Assembly (NCBI GenBank): GCA_900766585.1
Contig: CAAFVV010000016.1
Span: 1 to 64,000, forward strand
Direction: 5' to 3'
Source of the DNA: Clostridia bacterium
GTDB lineage: Bacteria > Bacillota > Clostridia > Oscillospirales > Acutalibacteraceae
DNA length: 64,000 bases
Part shown: one piece after another, positions 8,448 to 16,656 of the stretch
How the letters are laid out: every line of letters starts with the position of its first letter
How positions within the stretch are numbered: position 1 is the stretch's first letter
Position numbers and translations under genes: made by a program
Notes under the pieces: generated by a model
The model's database searches: none
The model's input: the letters and a program-made list of their open reading frames with translations, nothing else
What the model was told of the DNA's origin: nothing

Positions 8448-9455
8448 TCAGCGGTTGCGCTTGGCGCGGAAGTCGCTGACCAGACCGAGATCCAGCGATT
8501 TGCCCGTGCCGTTGACCACGCAGTCGAGCGGATTCTCCGCCACCTGCACCGGCATGCCGGTCTCGCGGCTGATGAGCGTATCCAGACCGCGCAGCAGCGC
8601 GCCGCCGCCGGTCAGCATGATGCCGTTTTCGATGATATCGGCGGACAACTCGGGAGGCGTACGCTCCAGCGTGCTGCGCACCGCGTCCACGATGGCGTTG
8701 ACGGGGTCTGCCAGTGCCTCGCGCACCTCCTCGGCAGAGATGGTGATATTCTTGGGCAGCCCGTCAAGCAGGTTGCGCCCGCGCACCTCCATCGTGCCCT
8801 CATCCTCATACGGGAACGCCGAGCCGATGGCGATCTTGATGTTCTCCGCCGTCCGCTCACCGATCAGCAGATTATATTTCTTTTTAATATACGCCACGAT
8901 GGCCTCGTCAAAATCGTCGCCCGCCGTGCGCACCGAGCAGTCCGCCACGATATCGCCGAGCGAGATCACCGCAACCTCGGACGTGCCGCCGCCAATATCG
9001 ACGACCATGCAGCCAGCCGCCTCTTCGATTTTCAGACCGGCGCCGATTGCCGCCGCCAGAGGCTCTTTAATCAGATCCACCGAGCGCGCGCCGACCTGCT
9101 TTGCCGCCTCTTCGACTGCGCGGCTCTCCACCTCGGTCACGCCGGAGGGAATGCAGATCACGATGCGCGGACGGCCGAACCATGACGACTTTGTCGCCTG
9201 ACGGATAAAATAGCGCAGCATATCCTTTGTCACTTCAAAGTCGGCGATCACACCGGCCTTCAGCGGACGGATCGCCGTGATCGAGCCAGGGGTACGGCCG
9301 AGCATCTCTTTCGCCTCGGAGCCGACCGCAAGCACGCAGTCCTCCTTGACGTCTACCGCAACGACGGACGGCTCGCGCAGAACGATACCCTTCCCCCGCA
9401 TATACACAAGCGTATTCATGGTTCCGAGGTCAATACCGATATCATGACTGAACAT
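8448..9455 (-). CDS. mreB: Actin-like cell-shape protein MreB/Mbl
   Basis: Forms membrane-associated filaments that position peptidoglycan synthesis. The 335 residues show the actin-fold signatures: phosphate 1 DIGIDLGTMNTLVY, phosphate 2 CMVVDIGGGTSEVAVISLG, and the adenosine motif GIMLTGGGALLRGLD. Start choice is open: ATG at 9467 has AAGAGG five bases ahead, ATG at 9455 (MFSHDIGIDLGT) fits the usual MreB N-terminus. It has its own promoter upstream, so mreBCD-mrdA can be transcribed apart from maf. MreB and Mbl cannot be separated on this evidence. Confidence 0.95.
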   Translation of the reverse strand: MFSHDIGIDLGTMNTLVYMRGKGIVLREPSVVAVDVKEDCVLAVGSEAKEMLGRTPGSITAIRPLKAGVIADFEVTKDMLRYFIRQATKSSWFGRPRIVICIPSGVTEVESRAVEEAAKQVGARSVDLIKEPLAAAIGAGLKIEEAAGCMVVDIGGGTSEVAVISLGDIVADCSVRTAGDDFDEAIVAYIKKKYNLLIGERTAENIKIAIGSAFPYEDEGTMEVRGRNLLDGLPKNITISAEEVREALADPVNAIVDAVRSTLERTPPELSADIIENGIMLTGGGALLRGLDTLISRETGMPVQVAENPLDCVVNGTGKSLDLGLVSDFRAKRNR

Positions 9456-9522
9456 AACTGAAAACATCCTTTCCTCTTGTTTTAAACGGTTGATACCGCA
9501 GATTTCTTTCCCATATTAGATT

Positions 9523-9551
9523 ATTATAAACGACCTTTGCGATTTTCACAA
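9523..9551 (-). promoter_or_regulatory. Promoter of mreBCD-mrdA
   Basis: On the minus strand TTGTGA (9551-9546), a 17-base spacer and a perfect TATAAT (9528-9523), 56 to 68 bases upstream of the two possible mreB starts. It lies in the 100-base gap between maf and mreB. Confidence 0.75.
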
Positions 9552-9568
9552 GATAAAAAACAAAAAAT

Positions 9569-10171
9569 TTACACAAAAAATTCTGTTCCCTCCGGAAGTA
9601 TGCCCTTTTCAGCGGCAAAATGCCACAATCTTGCCGCCGGAAGCCCCATTACCGTATAAAAATCCCCCTCGATCCCACGGATAAAGCGCATCCCCCGCCC
9701 CTGTATCGCATAGGCGCCCGCTTTGTCGAGCGGCTCGCCCGAGGCGGCATAGGCGGCGATCTCCGCCTCCGTCAGCGGGTAAAACGACACAGCGGCCGCA
9801 TCGCAGAAGCCGTCGCCGCCCGCCGCCGTGCAGAGCCAGACGGCAGTGAGCACCCGGTGGCTCCGCCCGGACAGCCGCCGCAGCATGTCGGCCGCCTCCG
9901 CCGCGTCCTGTGGCTTGCCGAGAACCGTTTCGCCGTTTTTCTCCGGCAGAATCACCGCCGTGTCCGCCCCCAGCACGACGCTGTCGGGGTAACGCCGCAC
10001 GACCTCCTCCGCCTTTGCCCGCGCGACCGCCAGCACCGCCTGCTCCGGCGGCAGCGCGGGGTCAACGGGCGGCTCGTGCCCGGCAGGCTCGACCAAAAAC
10101 GGTATCCCGAGCTTTGCGAGCAGCTCCTGCCGCCGCGGCGATGCAGAAGCCAATATCCAGCGCTCTCCCAT
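9569..10171 (-). CDS. maf: Maf-like nucleotide pyrophosphatase
   Basis: House-cleaning NTP pyrophosphatase acting on non-canonical or methylated nucleotides such as dTTP/UTP or 7-methyl-GTP; which one is not clear from sequence. About 200 residues with the Maf motifs ILASASPRRQELL at the N-terminus, VVLGADTAVILPE in the middle, and AGAYAIQGRGMRFI near the C-terminus. The ATG at 10171 is preferred; a GTG at 10180 overlaps the stop of the gene before and is a possible coupled start. maf next to mreB is a common Firmicutes arrangement. Confidence 0.92.
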   Translation of the reverse strand: MGERWILASASPRRQELLAKLGIPFLVEPAGHEPPVDPALPPEQAVLAVARAKAEEVVRRYPDSVVLGADTAVILPEKNGETVLGKPQDAAEAADMLRRLSGRSHRVLTAVWLCTAAGGDGFCDAAAVSFYPLTEAEIAAYAASGEPLDKAGAYAIQGRGMRFIRGIEGDFYTVMGLPAARLWHFAAEKGILPEGTEFFV

Positions 10172-10176
10172 CGCCG

Positions 10177-10428
10177 TCACCGCACCCGGCGGTACAGCAG
10201 CAGTGCCCCGCCGATAAACAGCACCTGCAGGACATTGACCTGCATTTTAAAGGAAATGCTGAAGTCGATGATGGACAGATCCACCCGCAAAGCATCGAAT
10301 CCGATGGCATCACCCCAGGTCAGCCATTTGAGAAAGCTGACATTTTCGGTCAGCGTGCCGATCAGCGCCGACAGCACAAGCGCTCCCAGCACCAAAAAGA
10401 TCAGGATCAGGCGGTTTTGCGTTTTCAT
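10177..10428 (-). CDS. Small membrane protein, DUF4321-like
   Basis: An 83-residue protein that begins MKTQNRLILIFLVLGALVL after GGAGGTAAAACGG. It has a membrane segment at about 7-25 and a second hydrophobic stretch at the C-terminus (VLQVLFIGGALLLYRR), with the middle FLKWLTWGDAIGFD typical of the DUF4321 family of Clostridia. Function unknown. It lies between the U32 peptidase and maf within the cell-shape cluster, and its stop overlaps the possible GTG start of maf. Longer in-frame reading upstream is not supported because it runs through the U32 gene. Confidence 0.8.
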   Translation of the reverse strand: MKTQNRLILIFLVLGALVLSALIGTLTENVSFLKWLTWGDAIGFDALRVDLSIIDFSISFKMQVNVLQVLFIGGALLLYRRVR

Positions 10429-10450
10429 CCGTTTTACCTCCGCTTTGTTG

Positions 10451-12511
10451 TTATTCCACGCCCTGCCGATACCGCCCGCGCGTCGTCGGCTCTGCGGCGG
10501 GGATGCCGCACGCATAGCGGTCGAGCACCTGCCGCACCTCTTCGGGGCGTTCATCGGTAAAATAAAAATACCGAAAATCCGTTTCCGGCAGTCTGGTTGT
10601 CTGCGCCGCCAGATCAAGCCGCACGGCGTTGAGCAGCTCGGTGCAGCCGCCCGCGCACTGCACAGGAAAGCGCATCCCGAGGCGGTCGATCAGTCCGCCG
10701 CCCGCAGCGCAGCCCGCACAGCTGCCGACCGTGCTCCTGCGGGGACACACCCGGCAGAGCATCAGCGGCTGACGGCCGTAGGCAAACAGCCCCACCGGCA
10801 GCGCGCCGTTAAGCAGCGGCCGCATCTGGGCAAAGGACAGCTCAAAGGACAGCACGGCGCCGCAAAGCCCGCGCGCCGCCCATTCCGCCGCGGCGTCGGG
10901 ATTGCACACATTCAGTCCGATGCCGCCGAGCAGGGCAAAGCCCGCTTCATCGGCAATCGGCACGGCGTTGACCGTGCCGCATACGGCAAGCGTCACGCCG
11001 TTCTCCCGCCACCGCAAAAGCTCCCGCCGCACCGTCTCTGTCTGCCCGAACATGCCGCGCGGCAGCTCGACGGCAAACCGCTCCGGCGGGCAGCCCTGCG
11101 GCAGCGTCTCCGCAAGCGGCAGCGTAACGGTATCGGCGGCGCACAGAAGCTCCGGCGTAAACTGCACTGCCGACGACAGCCGCACCACCGTTTTGCCGCC
11201 ATAGCGCTTTACCGGCGGCGCGGCGGGCGGCAGCGTCCCGACAAACGGAACCGGCTTCAAAGCCGACCGGCGGGCATACAGCTCCTCCAGCGCCCGGCGG
11301 CGCAGCTCCGCAAGCGCGGCGCGGGGCAGCGTCACCTTAGACTGCGCGGGCACGGCGGCTGTCACCACCGCAAACGGCGTACCGCCGCTTTTTTTCAGCG
11401 TCTCCTCAGCGAGCGCCGGTGTATACGGCTGCGTACGCGGCAAAAGCGGCACCTCGCCCGTCACCTCGACGGCGTTGCCGTCTGCGTCCGCCGCCGTCAG
11501 CCGCGCCGGTTCATCCGGCGCAAGCGTCAGCGTCAGCGAAACCGGCACGCTCTGCCGTTCCCGCCGGTACAGCGGCGTCAGGCGCGACAGCGCGCCGGCC
11601 GTGGCCTCCTTATCCTCCGGGCGCCGCACGCCGAACATACGGCTGTCCCGCCGCCCCAGAAAATAACCGTCTGTATAACCGCTGCGCGAAAATACATCCT
11701 GTAGCGCCTGCCGCAGCGCAGGATCGGACGGATTCCCGTCAAGCACCTCGCGGCACGCCGCCGTCGCCGCCGCAACATATTCGGGGCGCTTCATCCGCCC
11801 CTCGATCTTCAATGAAGCCACGCCCATGTCGGCAAGGACGGGAATTTCGTCGATCAGGCACTGATCCTTCAGACTCAGCGCCGCCTGTCCGCTGCCGTTT
11901 TCGGCAGAGAACGGCAGCCGGCAGGGCTGTGCGCAGCGGCCGCGGTTGCCGCTTCGTCCGCCGAGCATGGCGGACAGATAGCACTGTCCCGACACGCTCA
12001 TACACAGCGCACCATGCACAAATACCTCGATCTCACAGCCGCGCCCGATACAGGCGGCGATCTCCCCGCGGGTCATCTCCCGCGCCAGCACCACGCGGGA
12101 AAATCCCGCCTCGCGCAGGAAATCCACTCCCGCCGGGGTATGGCAGGACAGCTGCGTCGAGGCGTGGAGCGGCATGGCGGGCATCGCCGCACGCAGACGG
12201 CGCACAAGTCCCAGATCCTGCACGATCAAGGCATCAACACCGATCTCCCCCGCCAGCCCGGCAGCAGCGACCGCCTCGTCCATCTCGTCGGCGCGCAGCA
12301 GCGTGTTGAGCGCCAGATGCACGTCCACGCCGCGGGCATGGGCATAGCTCACCGCCTGCGCCAGCCCGTCCGGCGTAAAATTCTGCGCTGCGGCGCGGGC
12401 GCTGAACCGGGACAGGCCGAGATAGACCGCGTCCGCCCCGCAGCGTACCGCCGCCGTCAGCGCCTCCGCCGAACCGGCGGGCGCCAGCAGCTCCGGTTTA
12501 TCAGCCCTCAT
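10451..12511 (-). CDS. U32 family peptidase / YrrN-YrrO-type protein
   Basis: A 686-residue member of the U32 family, some of which are collagenases and others RNA-modification factors (RlhA, TrhP). Seen: the N-terminal KPELLAPAGSAEALTAAVRC and the family signature EVFVHGALCMSVSGQCYLS near residue 165, followed by a cysteine cluster including GRCAQPCR. The C-terminal half has the extended DUF3656-like region and a further cysteine group (CRVCPRRSTVGSCAGC) that could bind an iron-sulfur cluster. Its ATG overlaps the end of zapA by 11 bases. The substrate cannot be assigned; an RNA-modification role is as likely as proteolysis. Confidence 0.88.
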   Translation of the reverse strand: MRADKPELLAPAGSAEALTAAVRCGADAVYLGLSRFSARAAAQNFTPDGLAQAVSYAHARGVDVHLALNTLLRADEMDEAVAAAGLAGEIGVDALIVQDLGLVRRLRAAMPAMPLHASTQLSCHTPAGVDFLREAGFSRVVLAREMTRGEIAACIGRGCEIEVFVHGALCMSVSGQCYLSAMLGGRSGNRGRCAQPCRLPFSAENGSGQAALSLKDQCLIDEIPVLADMGVASLKIEGRMKRPEYVAAATAACREVLDGNPSDPALRQALQDVFSRSGYTDGYFLGRRDSRMFGVRRPEDKEATAGALSRLTPLYRRERQSVPVSLTLTLAPDEPARLTAADADGNAVEVTGEVPLLPRTQPYTPALAEETLKKSGGTPFAVVTAAVPAQSKVTLPRAALAELRRRALEELYARRSALKPVPFVGTLPPAAPPVKRYGGKTVVRLSSAVQFTPELLCAADTVTLPLAETLPQGCPPERFAVELPRGMFGQTETVRRELLRWRENGVTLAVCGTVNAVPIADEAGFALLGGIGLNVCNPDAAAEWAARGLCGAVLSFELSFAQMRPLLNGALPVGLFAYGRQPLMLCRVCPRRSTVGSCAGCAAGGGLIDRLGMRFPVQCAGGCTELLNAVRLDLAAQTTRLPETDFRYFYFTDERPEEVRQVLDRYACGIPAAEPTTRGRYRQGVE

Positions 12512-12872
12512 GGCTGCCGTTGTTCATCCCGCATTTGGCGCGCAGAAAATCGTTTTCACGGCGCAGCCGGTCAAGCTCCCGCTTAGCCGCGTCCAGCTCC
12601 TGCCGGACGTTGCCGTTGTCCTCCAGATAGCCCTGGATCTGCCCGCGCAGATTGTCCGCGCTGTCCGCCGCCTTCTGGGATTCATCCGCCAGATCAAGAC
12701 AGGTCAGCACCGCCGCCATCATGGCGGATACGCGGTCGTCCGCCGCCAGCGCAGCCGAAATGCGGTCGTCCACCGTCTTGGCGAGCGCACGCACATACTC
12801 CTCCGGTTCATCAGTCGTCAATGTATACTCACTGCCCGCAATATGCAGACGGATACGGTTCAAAGCTGCCAT
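12501..12872 (-). CDS. zapA: Cell division protein ZapA
   Basis: Z-ring associated protein that bundles FtsZ filaments. The 123 residues have the ZapA N-terminal domain (IRLHIAGSEYTLTTDEPEEY, then VRALAKTVDDRI) and a C-terminal coiled coil (about 65-110) rich in Glu, Arg and Leu. It is first in the minus-strand cluster that runs to mrdA and overlaps the U32 gene by 11 bases, an arrangement seen in other Clostridia. A promoter resembling that of minD lies about 40 bases upstream. Confidence 0.88.
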   Translation of the reverse strand: MAALNRIRLHIAGSEYTLTTDEPEEYVRALAKTVDDRISAALAADDRVSAMMAAVLTCLDLADESQKAADSADNLRGQIQGYLEDNGNVRQELDAAKRELDRLRRENDFLRAKCGMNNGSHEG

Positions 12873-12910
12873 AGCACATTTTCTGTCCTTTCTTCTGTAT
12901 ATTCCTTATC

Positions 12911-12939
12911 AGTATACTCCATTTTTCGGTACAAGAAAA
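12911..12939 (-). promoter_or_regulatory. Promoter of the zapA cluster
   Basis: On the minus strand a good TATACT (12916-12911) lies 17 bases from TTTTCT (12939-12934). The -35 is weak, but the whole stretch CTTGTACCGAAAAATG before the -10 closely matches the minD promoter, suggesting either a shared regulator or common descent. Confidence 0.6.
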
Positions 12940-12997
12940 GAGGAAAACCAAAAAATTTTCCTTTTTTCCGCTGTCACATTCTTTTCCCATATTTTCC

Positions 12998-13026
12998 TTG
13001 ACAAGCTGTCCGTTCTCTTCTATAAT
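12998..13026 (+). promoter_or_regulatory. Consensus promoter of the pfl operon
   Basis: A perfect sigma-A promoter: TTGACA (12998-13003), a 17-base spacer, TATAAT (13021-13026). It is the best match in the window. Transcription would start near 13033, just before the riboswitch at 13047, so control must come mainly after initiation. Confidence 0.9.
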
Positions 13027-13046
13027 AGACTTATAAAAACATATCT

Positions 13047-13120
13047 GGATGTGCTGACGGGACAAGGGTGAACAGACACCATGCGCATCCGGGTTAGATG
13101 TATTGCCGACCGTCTGGGCA
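13047..13120 (+). ncRNA. ZTP/pfl-type riboswitch aptamer (divergent)
   Basis: Seen: an 8-bp stem GGATGTGC/GCGCATCC (13047-13054 with 13083-13090) enclosing a GGTG/CACC hairpin (13067-13080); after a linker, CCGTCTGGGCA (13110-13120), one base from the CCGCCTGGGCA of pfl RNAs. GACGG in the first domain (13056-13060) can pair with CCGTC (13110-13114), the pseudoknot expected for this class and with a compensated change. Known family: binds ZTP/ZMP, signals of folate shortage. The segment usually reading GGGAG before the closing stem reads ATG here, so the class call is likely but not certain. Confidence 0.72.
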
Positions 13121-13156
13121 GCCTCGGGGGAGCACTCTCCGATGCTGCCCTTTTTT
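13116..13156 (+). terminator. Terminator of the pfl riboswitch expression platform
   Basis: GGGCAGC (13116-13122) pairs with GCTGCCC (13144-13150), with an inner stem of TCGGGGGAG against CTCTCCGA, followed by six T. The 5' arm overlaps the conserved GGGCA of the aptamer, so ligand binding should prevent the terminator: a transcriptional ON switch. Confidence 0.88.
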
Positions 13157-13182
13157 CGGCATAAAAGGAGGAACTGACTTTG

Positions 13183-15414
13183 ATGAATTTTACACAGTGG
13201 GACGATTTTGCGGCGGGTGAATGGCAAGCCCGCGTGGATGTGCGGGACTTCATCCAGAAAAACTACACGCCGTATACCGGTGACGACGCTTTTTTAGCGC
13301 CGCCGACCACACGTACCAAGGCCATGATGGACAAGGTAAACGCCCTGTTTCGCGAAGAAAAGGAGCGCGGCGGTGTATGGGATATCGACACCGAAACCGT
13401 CTCCTCACTCTGCCATTATGCCCCCGGCTATATCGACCGCGAAAATGAGCGCATCGTCGGCCTGCAGACCGATGAGCCGCTCAAGCGCGGCGTGTTCCCG
13501 TTCGGCGGCATCCGCATGGCGCGGGAGGCCTGCAAAGCTTACGGCTATACGCTGTCGGACGGGATCGAAAAGGCATTTCAATTCCGCACCACCCATAACG
13601 ACGGTGTGTTCCGCGTCTATACCGATGAGATGAAGGCGGCGCGCCACTGCGCCCTGCTGACCGGTCTGCCCGATGCCTACGGCCGCGGGCGCATCATCGG
13701 CGACTACCGCCGCGTCGCCCTCTACGGCATCGACGTGCTGATACGGGAAAAGCAGGCTGACCGGGCAAGGGTCGGCGAGCGTCTGATGGAGGACGAGACC
13801 ATCCGGCTGTTAGAAGAGCTGTACCGCCAGATCGACTTTCTGGGCAAGCTGCGCGATATGGCCAAATCCTACGGCTTTGACATCAGCCGCCCCGCCGCAA
13901 CGGCACAGGAGGCGATCCAGTGGACATACTTCGCCTATCTCGCCGCCAATAAGGAGCAAAACGGCGCGGCGATGTCCTTCGGGCGCACCGCCACCTTCTT
14001 CGACATCTATATTCAGCGCGACCTCGCCCGCGGTGTCCTCGACGAGGCGCAGGCACAGGAGCTGATCGACGACCTCGTCATCAAGCTGCGGCTCATGCGC
14101 CATCTGCGCACGCCGGAATACAACGAGCTGTTCGGCGGCGATCCCATGTGGATCACCGAGAGCATCGGCGGCACCGGCGAGGACGGGCGGACACTCGTCA
14201 CCCGCACCTCCTTTCGTATGCTGCACACGCTTTACAATCTCGGCCCCGCACCCGAGCCGAATCTCACCGTGCTCTGGAGCAGCGCCCTGCCCGCGCCATT
14301 CAAGCGCTTCTGCGCCCGCGTGTCTATCGACACCGACGCCATCCAATATGAAAACGACGACCTCATGCGCCCGATCTACGGCGACGACTACGCCATCGCC
14401 TGCTGCGTCTCCGCCATGCGCATCGGCAAACAGATGCAGTTTTTCGGCGCGCGTGCCAATCTCGCCAAGCTCCTGCTGCTCGCGATCAACGGCGGCGTGG
14501 ACACGGTATACGGCACGCATATCGGACCGCAGCTGCCGCCGCTCTCCAGCGACCGGCTGAGCTATGACGAGGTCATGGCGCGGCTGCACCTCTATCTGCC
14601 GTGGCTGTGCCGCCTCTATGTCAGCACGCTGAACGTCATCCACTATATGCATGACAAATACGCCTATGAAAAGACGCAGATGGCGCTGCACGACACCGAT
14701 GTCGAGCGGCTGATGGCATTCGGCGTCGCCGGACTGTCGGTCATCACCGATTCACTCTCCGCGATCCGCTATGCCGATGTCCGCCCGATCCGCGACGAAA
14801 ACGGACTGATCACCGATTTCATCACCGAGGGCGACTATCCGCAGTACGGCAACGACGACGACCGCGCCGACGACATCGCCCGCGCGCTTCTGCACGAGGT
14901 GTATGAGGAGCTGTGCAAAACACCCGCCTATCGCGGCGCTGTCCACACCCTGTCGGTGCTGACCATCACCTCCAACGTCGTCTACGGCAAAAAGACCGGC
15001 GCGACACCCGACGGGCGCAAAAAGGGCGAGCCGTTCGCCCCGGGCGCCAATCCCATGCACGGGCGCGAACACAACGGCGCGCTGGCGTCGCTCAACTCGG
15101 TCGCCAAGCTGTCCTATACGGACGCGCGCGACGGCATCTCCAACACGTTTTCCATCATTCCCGACGCGCTCGGCCGCACGCCTGCCGAGCGGACGGACAA
15201 CCTCGTCGCGATACTGGAGGGCTATTTCGCTCAGAGCGCCCACCACATCAACGTCAACGTATTGAACCGCGAGACGCTGCTCGACGCCTATGACCACCCC
15301 GAGCGGTATCCGAACCTGACCATTCGCGTATCCGGCTACGCCGTCAATTTCGTCAAGCTCTCGCGCGAGCAGCAGCGCGAGGTCATCTCCCGCACCTTCC
15401 ACAGTACCCTATGA
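13183..15414 (+). CDS. pflB: Formate C-acetyltransferase (pyruvate formate-lyase)
   Basis: Glycyl-radical enzyme that splits pyruvate plus CoA into acetyl-CoA and formate under strict anaerobiosis. The 743 residues include the catalytic adjacent cysteines in AIACCVSAMRIGKQMQF near residue 408 and the C-terminal radical site RVSGYAVNF, whose glycine is activated by PflA. The N-terminus DVRDFIQKNYTPYTGD is that of true PFLs, not of choline or glycerol lyases. ATG at 13183 gives the usual N-terminus; a TTG one codon earlier has slightly better spacing from AGGAGG. It overlaps pflA by four bases. Controlled by the upstream riboswitch. Confidence 0.97.
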   Translation: MNFTQWDDFAAGEWQARVDVRDFIQKNYTPYTGDDAFLAPPTTRTKAMMDKVNALFREEKERGGVWDIDTETVSSLCHYAPGYIDRENERIVGLQTDEPLKRGVFPFGGIRMAREACKAYGYTLSDGIEKAFQFRTTHNDGVFRVYTDEMKAARHCALLTGLPDAYGRGRIIGDYRRVALYGIDVLIREKQADRARVGERLMEDETIRLLEELYRQIDFLGKLRDMAKSYGFDISRPAATAQEAIQWTYFAYLAANKEQNGAAMSFGRTATFFDIYIQRDLARGVLDEAQAQELIDDLVIKLRLMRHLRTPEYNELFGGDPMWITESIGGTGEDGRTLVTRTSFRMLHTLYNLGPAPEPNLTVLWSSALPAPFKRFCARVSIDTDAIQYENDDLMRPIYGDDYAIACCVSAMRIGKQMQFFGARANLAKLLLLAINGGVDTVYGTHIGPQLPPLSSDRLSYDEVMARLHLYLPWLCRLYVSTLNVIHYMHDKYAYEKTQMALHDTDVERLMAFGVAGLSVITDSLSAIRYADVRPIRDENGLITDFITEGDYPQYGNDDDRADDIARALLHEVYEELCKTPAYRGAVHTLSVLTITSNVVYGKKTGATPDGRKKGEPFAPGANPMHGREHNGALASLNSVAKLSYTDARDGISNTFSIIPDALGRTPAERTDNLVAILEGYFAQSAHHINVNVLNRETLLDAYDHPERYPNLTIRVSGYAVNFVKLSREQQREVISRTFHSTL

Positions 15415-16142
15415 ACGGCGTGACTGACTCGACCGGCCGCATCCACTCCGTCCAAAGCCTTGGCGCGGCGGACGGACCAGGCGTGCGCGCCGTGGTGTTT
15501 ATGCAGGGCTGTCCGCTCCGCTGCGCCTGCTGCCACAACCCCGACACCTGGGATTTTTCCGGCGGACGGGAGATAAAAGCGGAGGAGCTGTGTACACAGC
15601 TTCTCCGCTTCGCTCCCTATTTCGGCACAGACGGCGGCGTCACCGTCTCAGGCGGCGAACCGCTCTGTCAGGCGGATTTTGTCCGCCGCCTGTTTGTGCA
15701 GCTTCATGAAAACGGCATCCACACCGCTCTCGACACGAGCGGCTGTCTGCTGACCCCCGCCGTGGACGCACTGCTCGCAGAGACCGATCTCGTGCTGCTC
15801 GACTGGAAATACACCGACGACGCGGCTTACCGCCGTTATGTCGGCTGCGGACAGGCACAGGTCGCGGCGTTTCTGCAGCGCCTGCAGGAGCGGCAGATCC
15901 CCGTCTGGCTGCGGCAGGTCAGCATCCCCGGCTTAAACGACACCCCAGAAAACGACCGGCAGCTGTCTGCGCTGGCGGCGCAGTATTCCTGCATCCGCCG
16001 CATCGAGCTGCTGCCCTTTCGCAAGCTGTGCACTGCAAAATACCGCGCACTCTCGCTGCCGTTTCCGCTGGAATCCACGCCGGAGGCTGACACCGCCGAG
16101 ACCGCACGGCGGCAGGCGGCACTGGCCGTCTGCCGTGACTGA
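15411..16142 (+). CDS. pflA: Pyruvate formate-lyase activating enzyme
   Basis: Radical SAM enzyme that abstracts hydrogen from the PFL glycine. The 243 residues contain the CxxxCxxC cluster motif in GCPLRCACCHNPDTWDF at about 30-40 and the GGVTVSGGEPL motif near 80. The ATG overlaps the pflB stop (ATGA), so both are made together. Its stop codon directly abuts the stop of the convergent cupin gene, without a visible terminator between them. Confidence 0.96.
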   Translation: MNGVTDSTGRIHSVQSLGAADGPGVRAVVFMQGCPLRCACCHNPDTWDFSGGREIKAEELCTQLLRFAPYFGTDGGVTVSGGEPLCQADFVRRLFVQLHENGIHTALDTSGCLLTPAVDALLAETDLVLLDWKYTDDAAYRRYVGCGQAQVAAFLQRLQERQIPVWLRQVSIPGLNDTPENDRQLSALAAQYSCIRRIELLPFRKLCTAKYRALSLPFPLESTPEADTAETARRQAALAVCRD

Positions 16143-16472
16143 TCAGAACACCACGACCAGCAGCATTTTGAACCGCTCCTCGCCGAATACGGCGTGCGGA
16201 TGCCCGGCGGGCATCACGATGGAATCGCCCTCGTGCAGCGTGTATACCGTATCGTCCACCGTGATGCGCCCGACACCCTCAAGGCAGGTGACCATGGCGT
16301 CGCCGCCCGAGCGGTGGGATGAGATCTCCTCGCCCTTGTCAAAGGCGAACAGCGTCACGCTGACCGCGTCGTTTTGCGCCAGCGTCCGGCTGACGACCTG
16401 TCCTTCCTGGATTGCCACCTGCTCCCGCAGGCTGAGCACCGCTGCTTTTTCTATGTTCTTGAATCCGTTCAT
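16143..16472 (-). CDS. Small cupin-domain protein
   Basis: A single cupin domain, 109 residues: motif 1 region EEISSHRSGGDAMVTCLEG and motif 2 region GDSIVMPAGHPHAVFG. The first motif has Ser-His in place of the usual paired histidines, so metal binding may be weakened. AAAGGAG precedes the ATG; that site touches the palindromic element at 16491-16649. Cupins of this size, often annotated as LuxR-type or anaerobic-stress cupins, have many roles, and no specific function can be given. Confidence 0.85.
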   Translation of the reverse strand: MNGFKNIEKAAVLSLREQVAIQEGQVVSRTLAQNDAVSVTLFAFDKGEEISSHRSGGDAMVTCLEGVGRITVDDTVYTLHEGDSIVMPAGHPHAVFGEERFKMLLVVVF

Positions 16473-16490
16473 GTCTGATCGTCTCCTTTA

Positions 16491-16649
16491 GGCAACACCG
16501 CACAATTGCGTCCGCGGGCTTTGGCGGTTCCTTTTTTACAAATCCGCTGCGAAAGCCTTGAAATACACAAAGTATTCCGGCATTTTCGCAGCGGATTTGT
16601 GACGTAAAATCCCTCGCCAGATCTCCTTGCCGAATTATGCAGTATTGCC
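16491..16649. mobile_element. MITE-like palindromic element with terminal inverted repeats
   Basis: The ends GGCAACACCGCACAATT (16491-16507) and GGCAATACTGCATAATT (reverse complement of 16633-16649) match at 14 of 17 bases. The inner part holds a perfect 17-bp inverted repeat (ACAAATCCGCTGCGAAA, starting 16538, against 16583-16600) around a 26-base loop. TTTA flanks both ends, as a 4-base target duplication would. There is no coding capacity. It sits immediately upstream of the cupin gene's ribosome-binding site. A non-autonomous transposon is the best reading; a large bidirectional hairpin is the alternative. Confidence 0.65.
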
Positions 16650-16656
16650 TTTATTT

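Noticed and set aside
9620..11704. 694-residue plus-strand frame opposite maf and the U32 gene
   Set aside because: Same shadow character; covers several real genes with their own ribosome-binding sites.
12829..13253. Minus-strand frames across the pfl leader
   Set aside because: They read through the promoter, riboswitch and terminator and have no conserved content.
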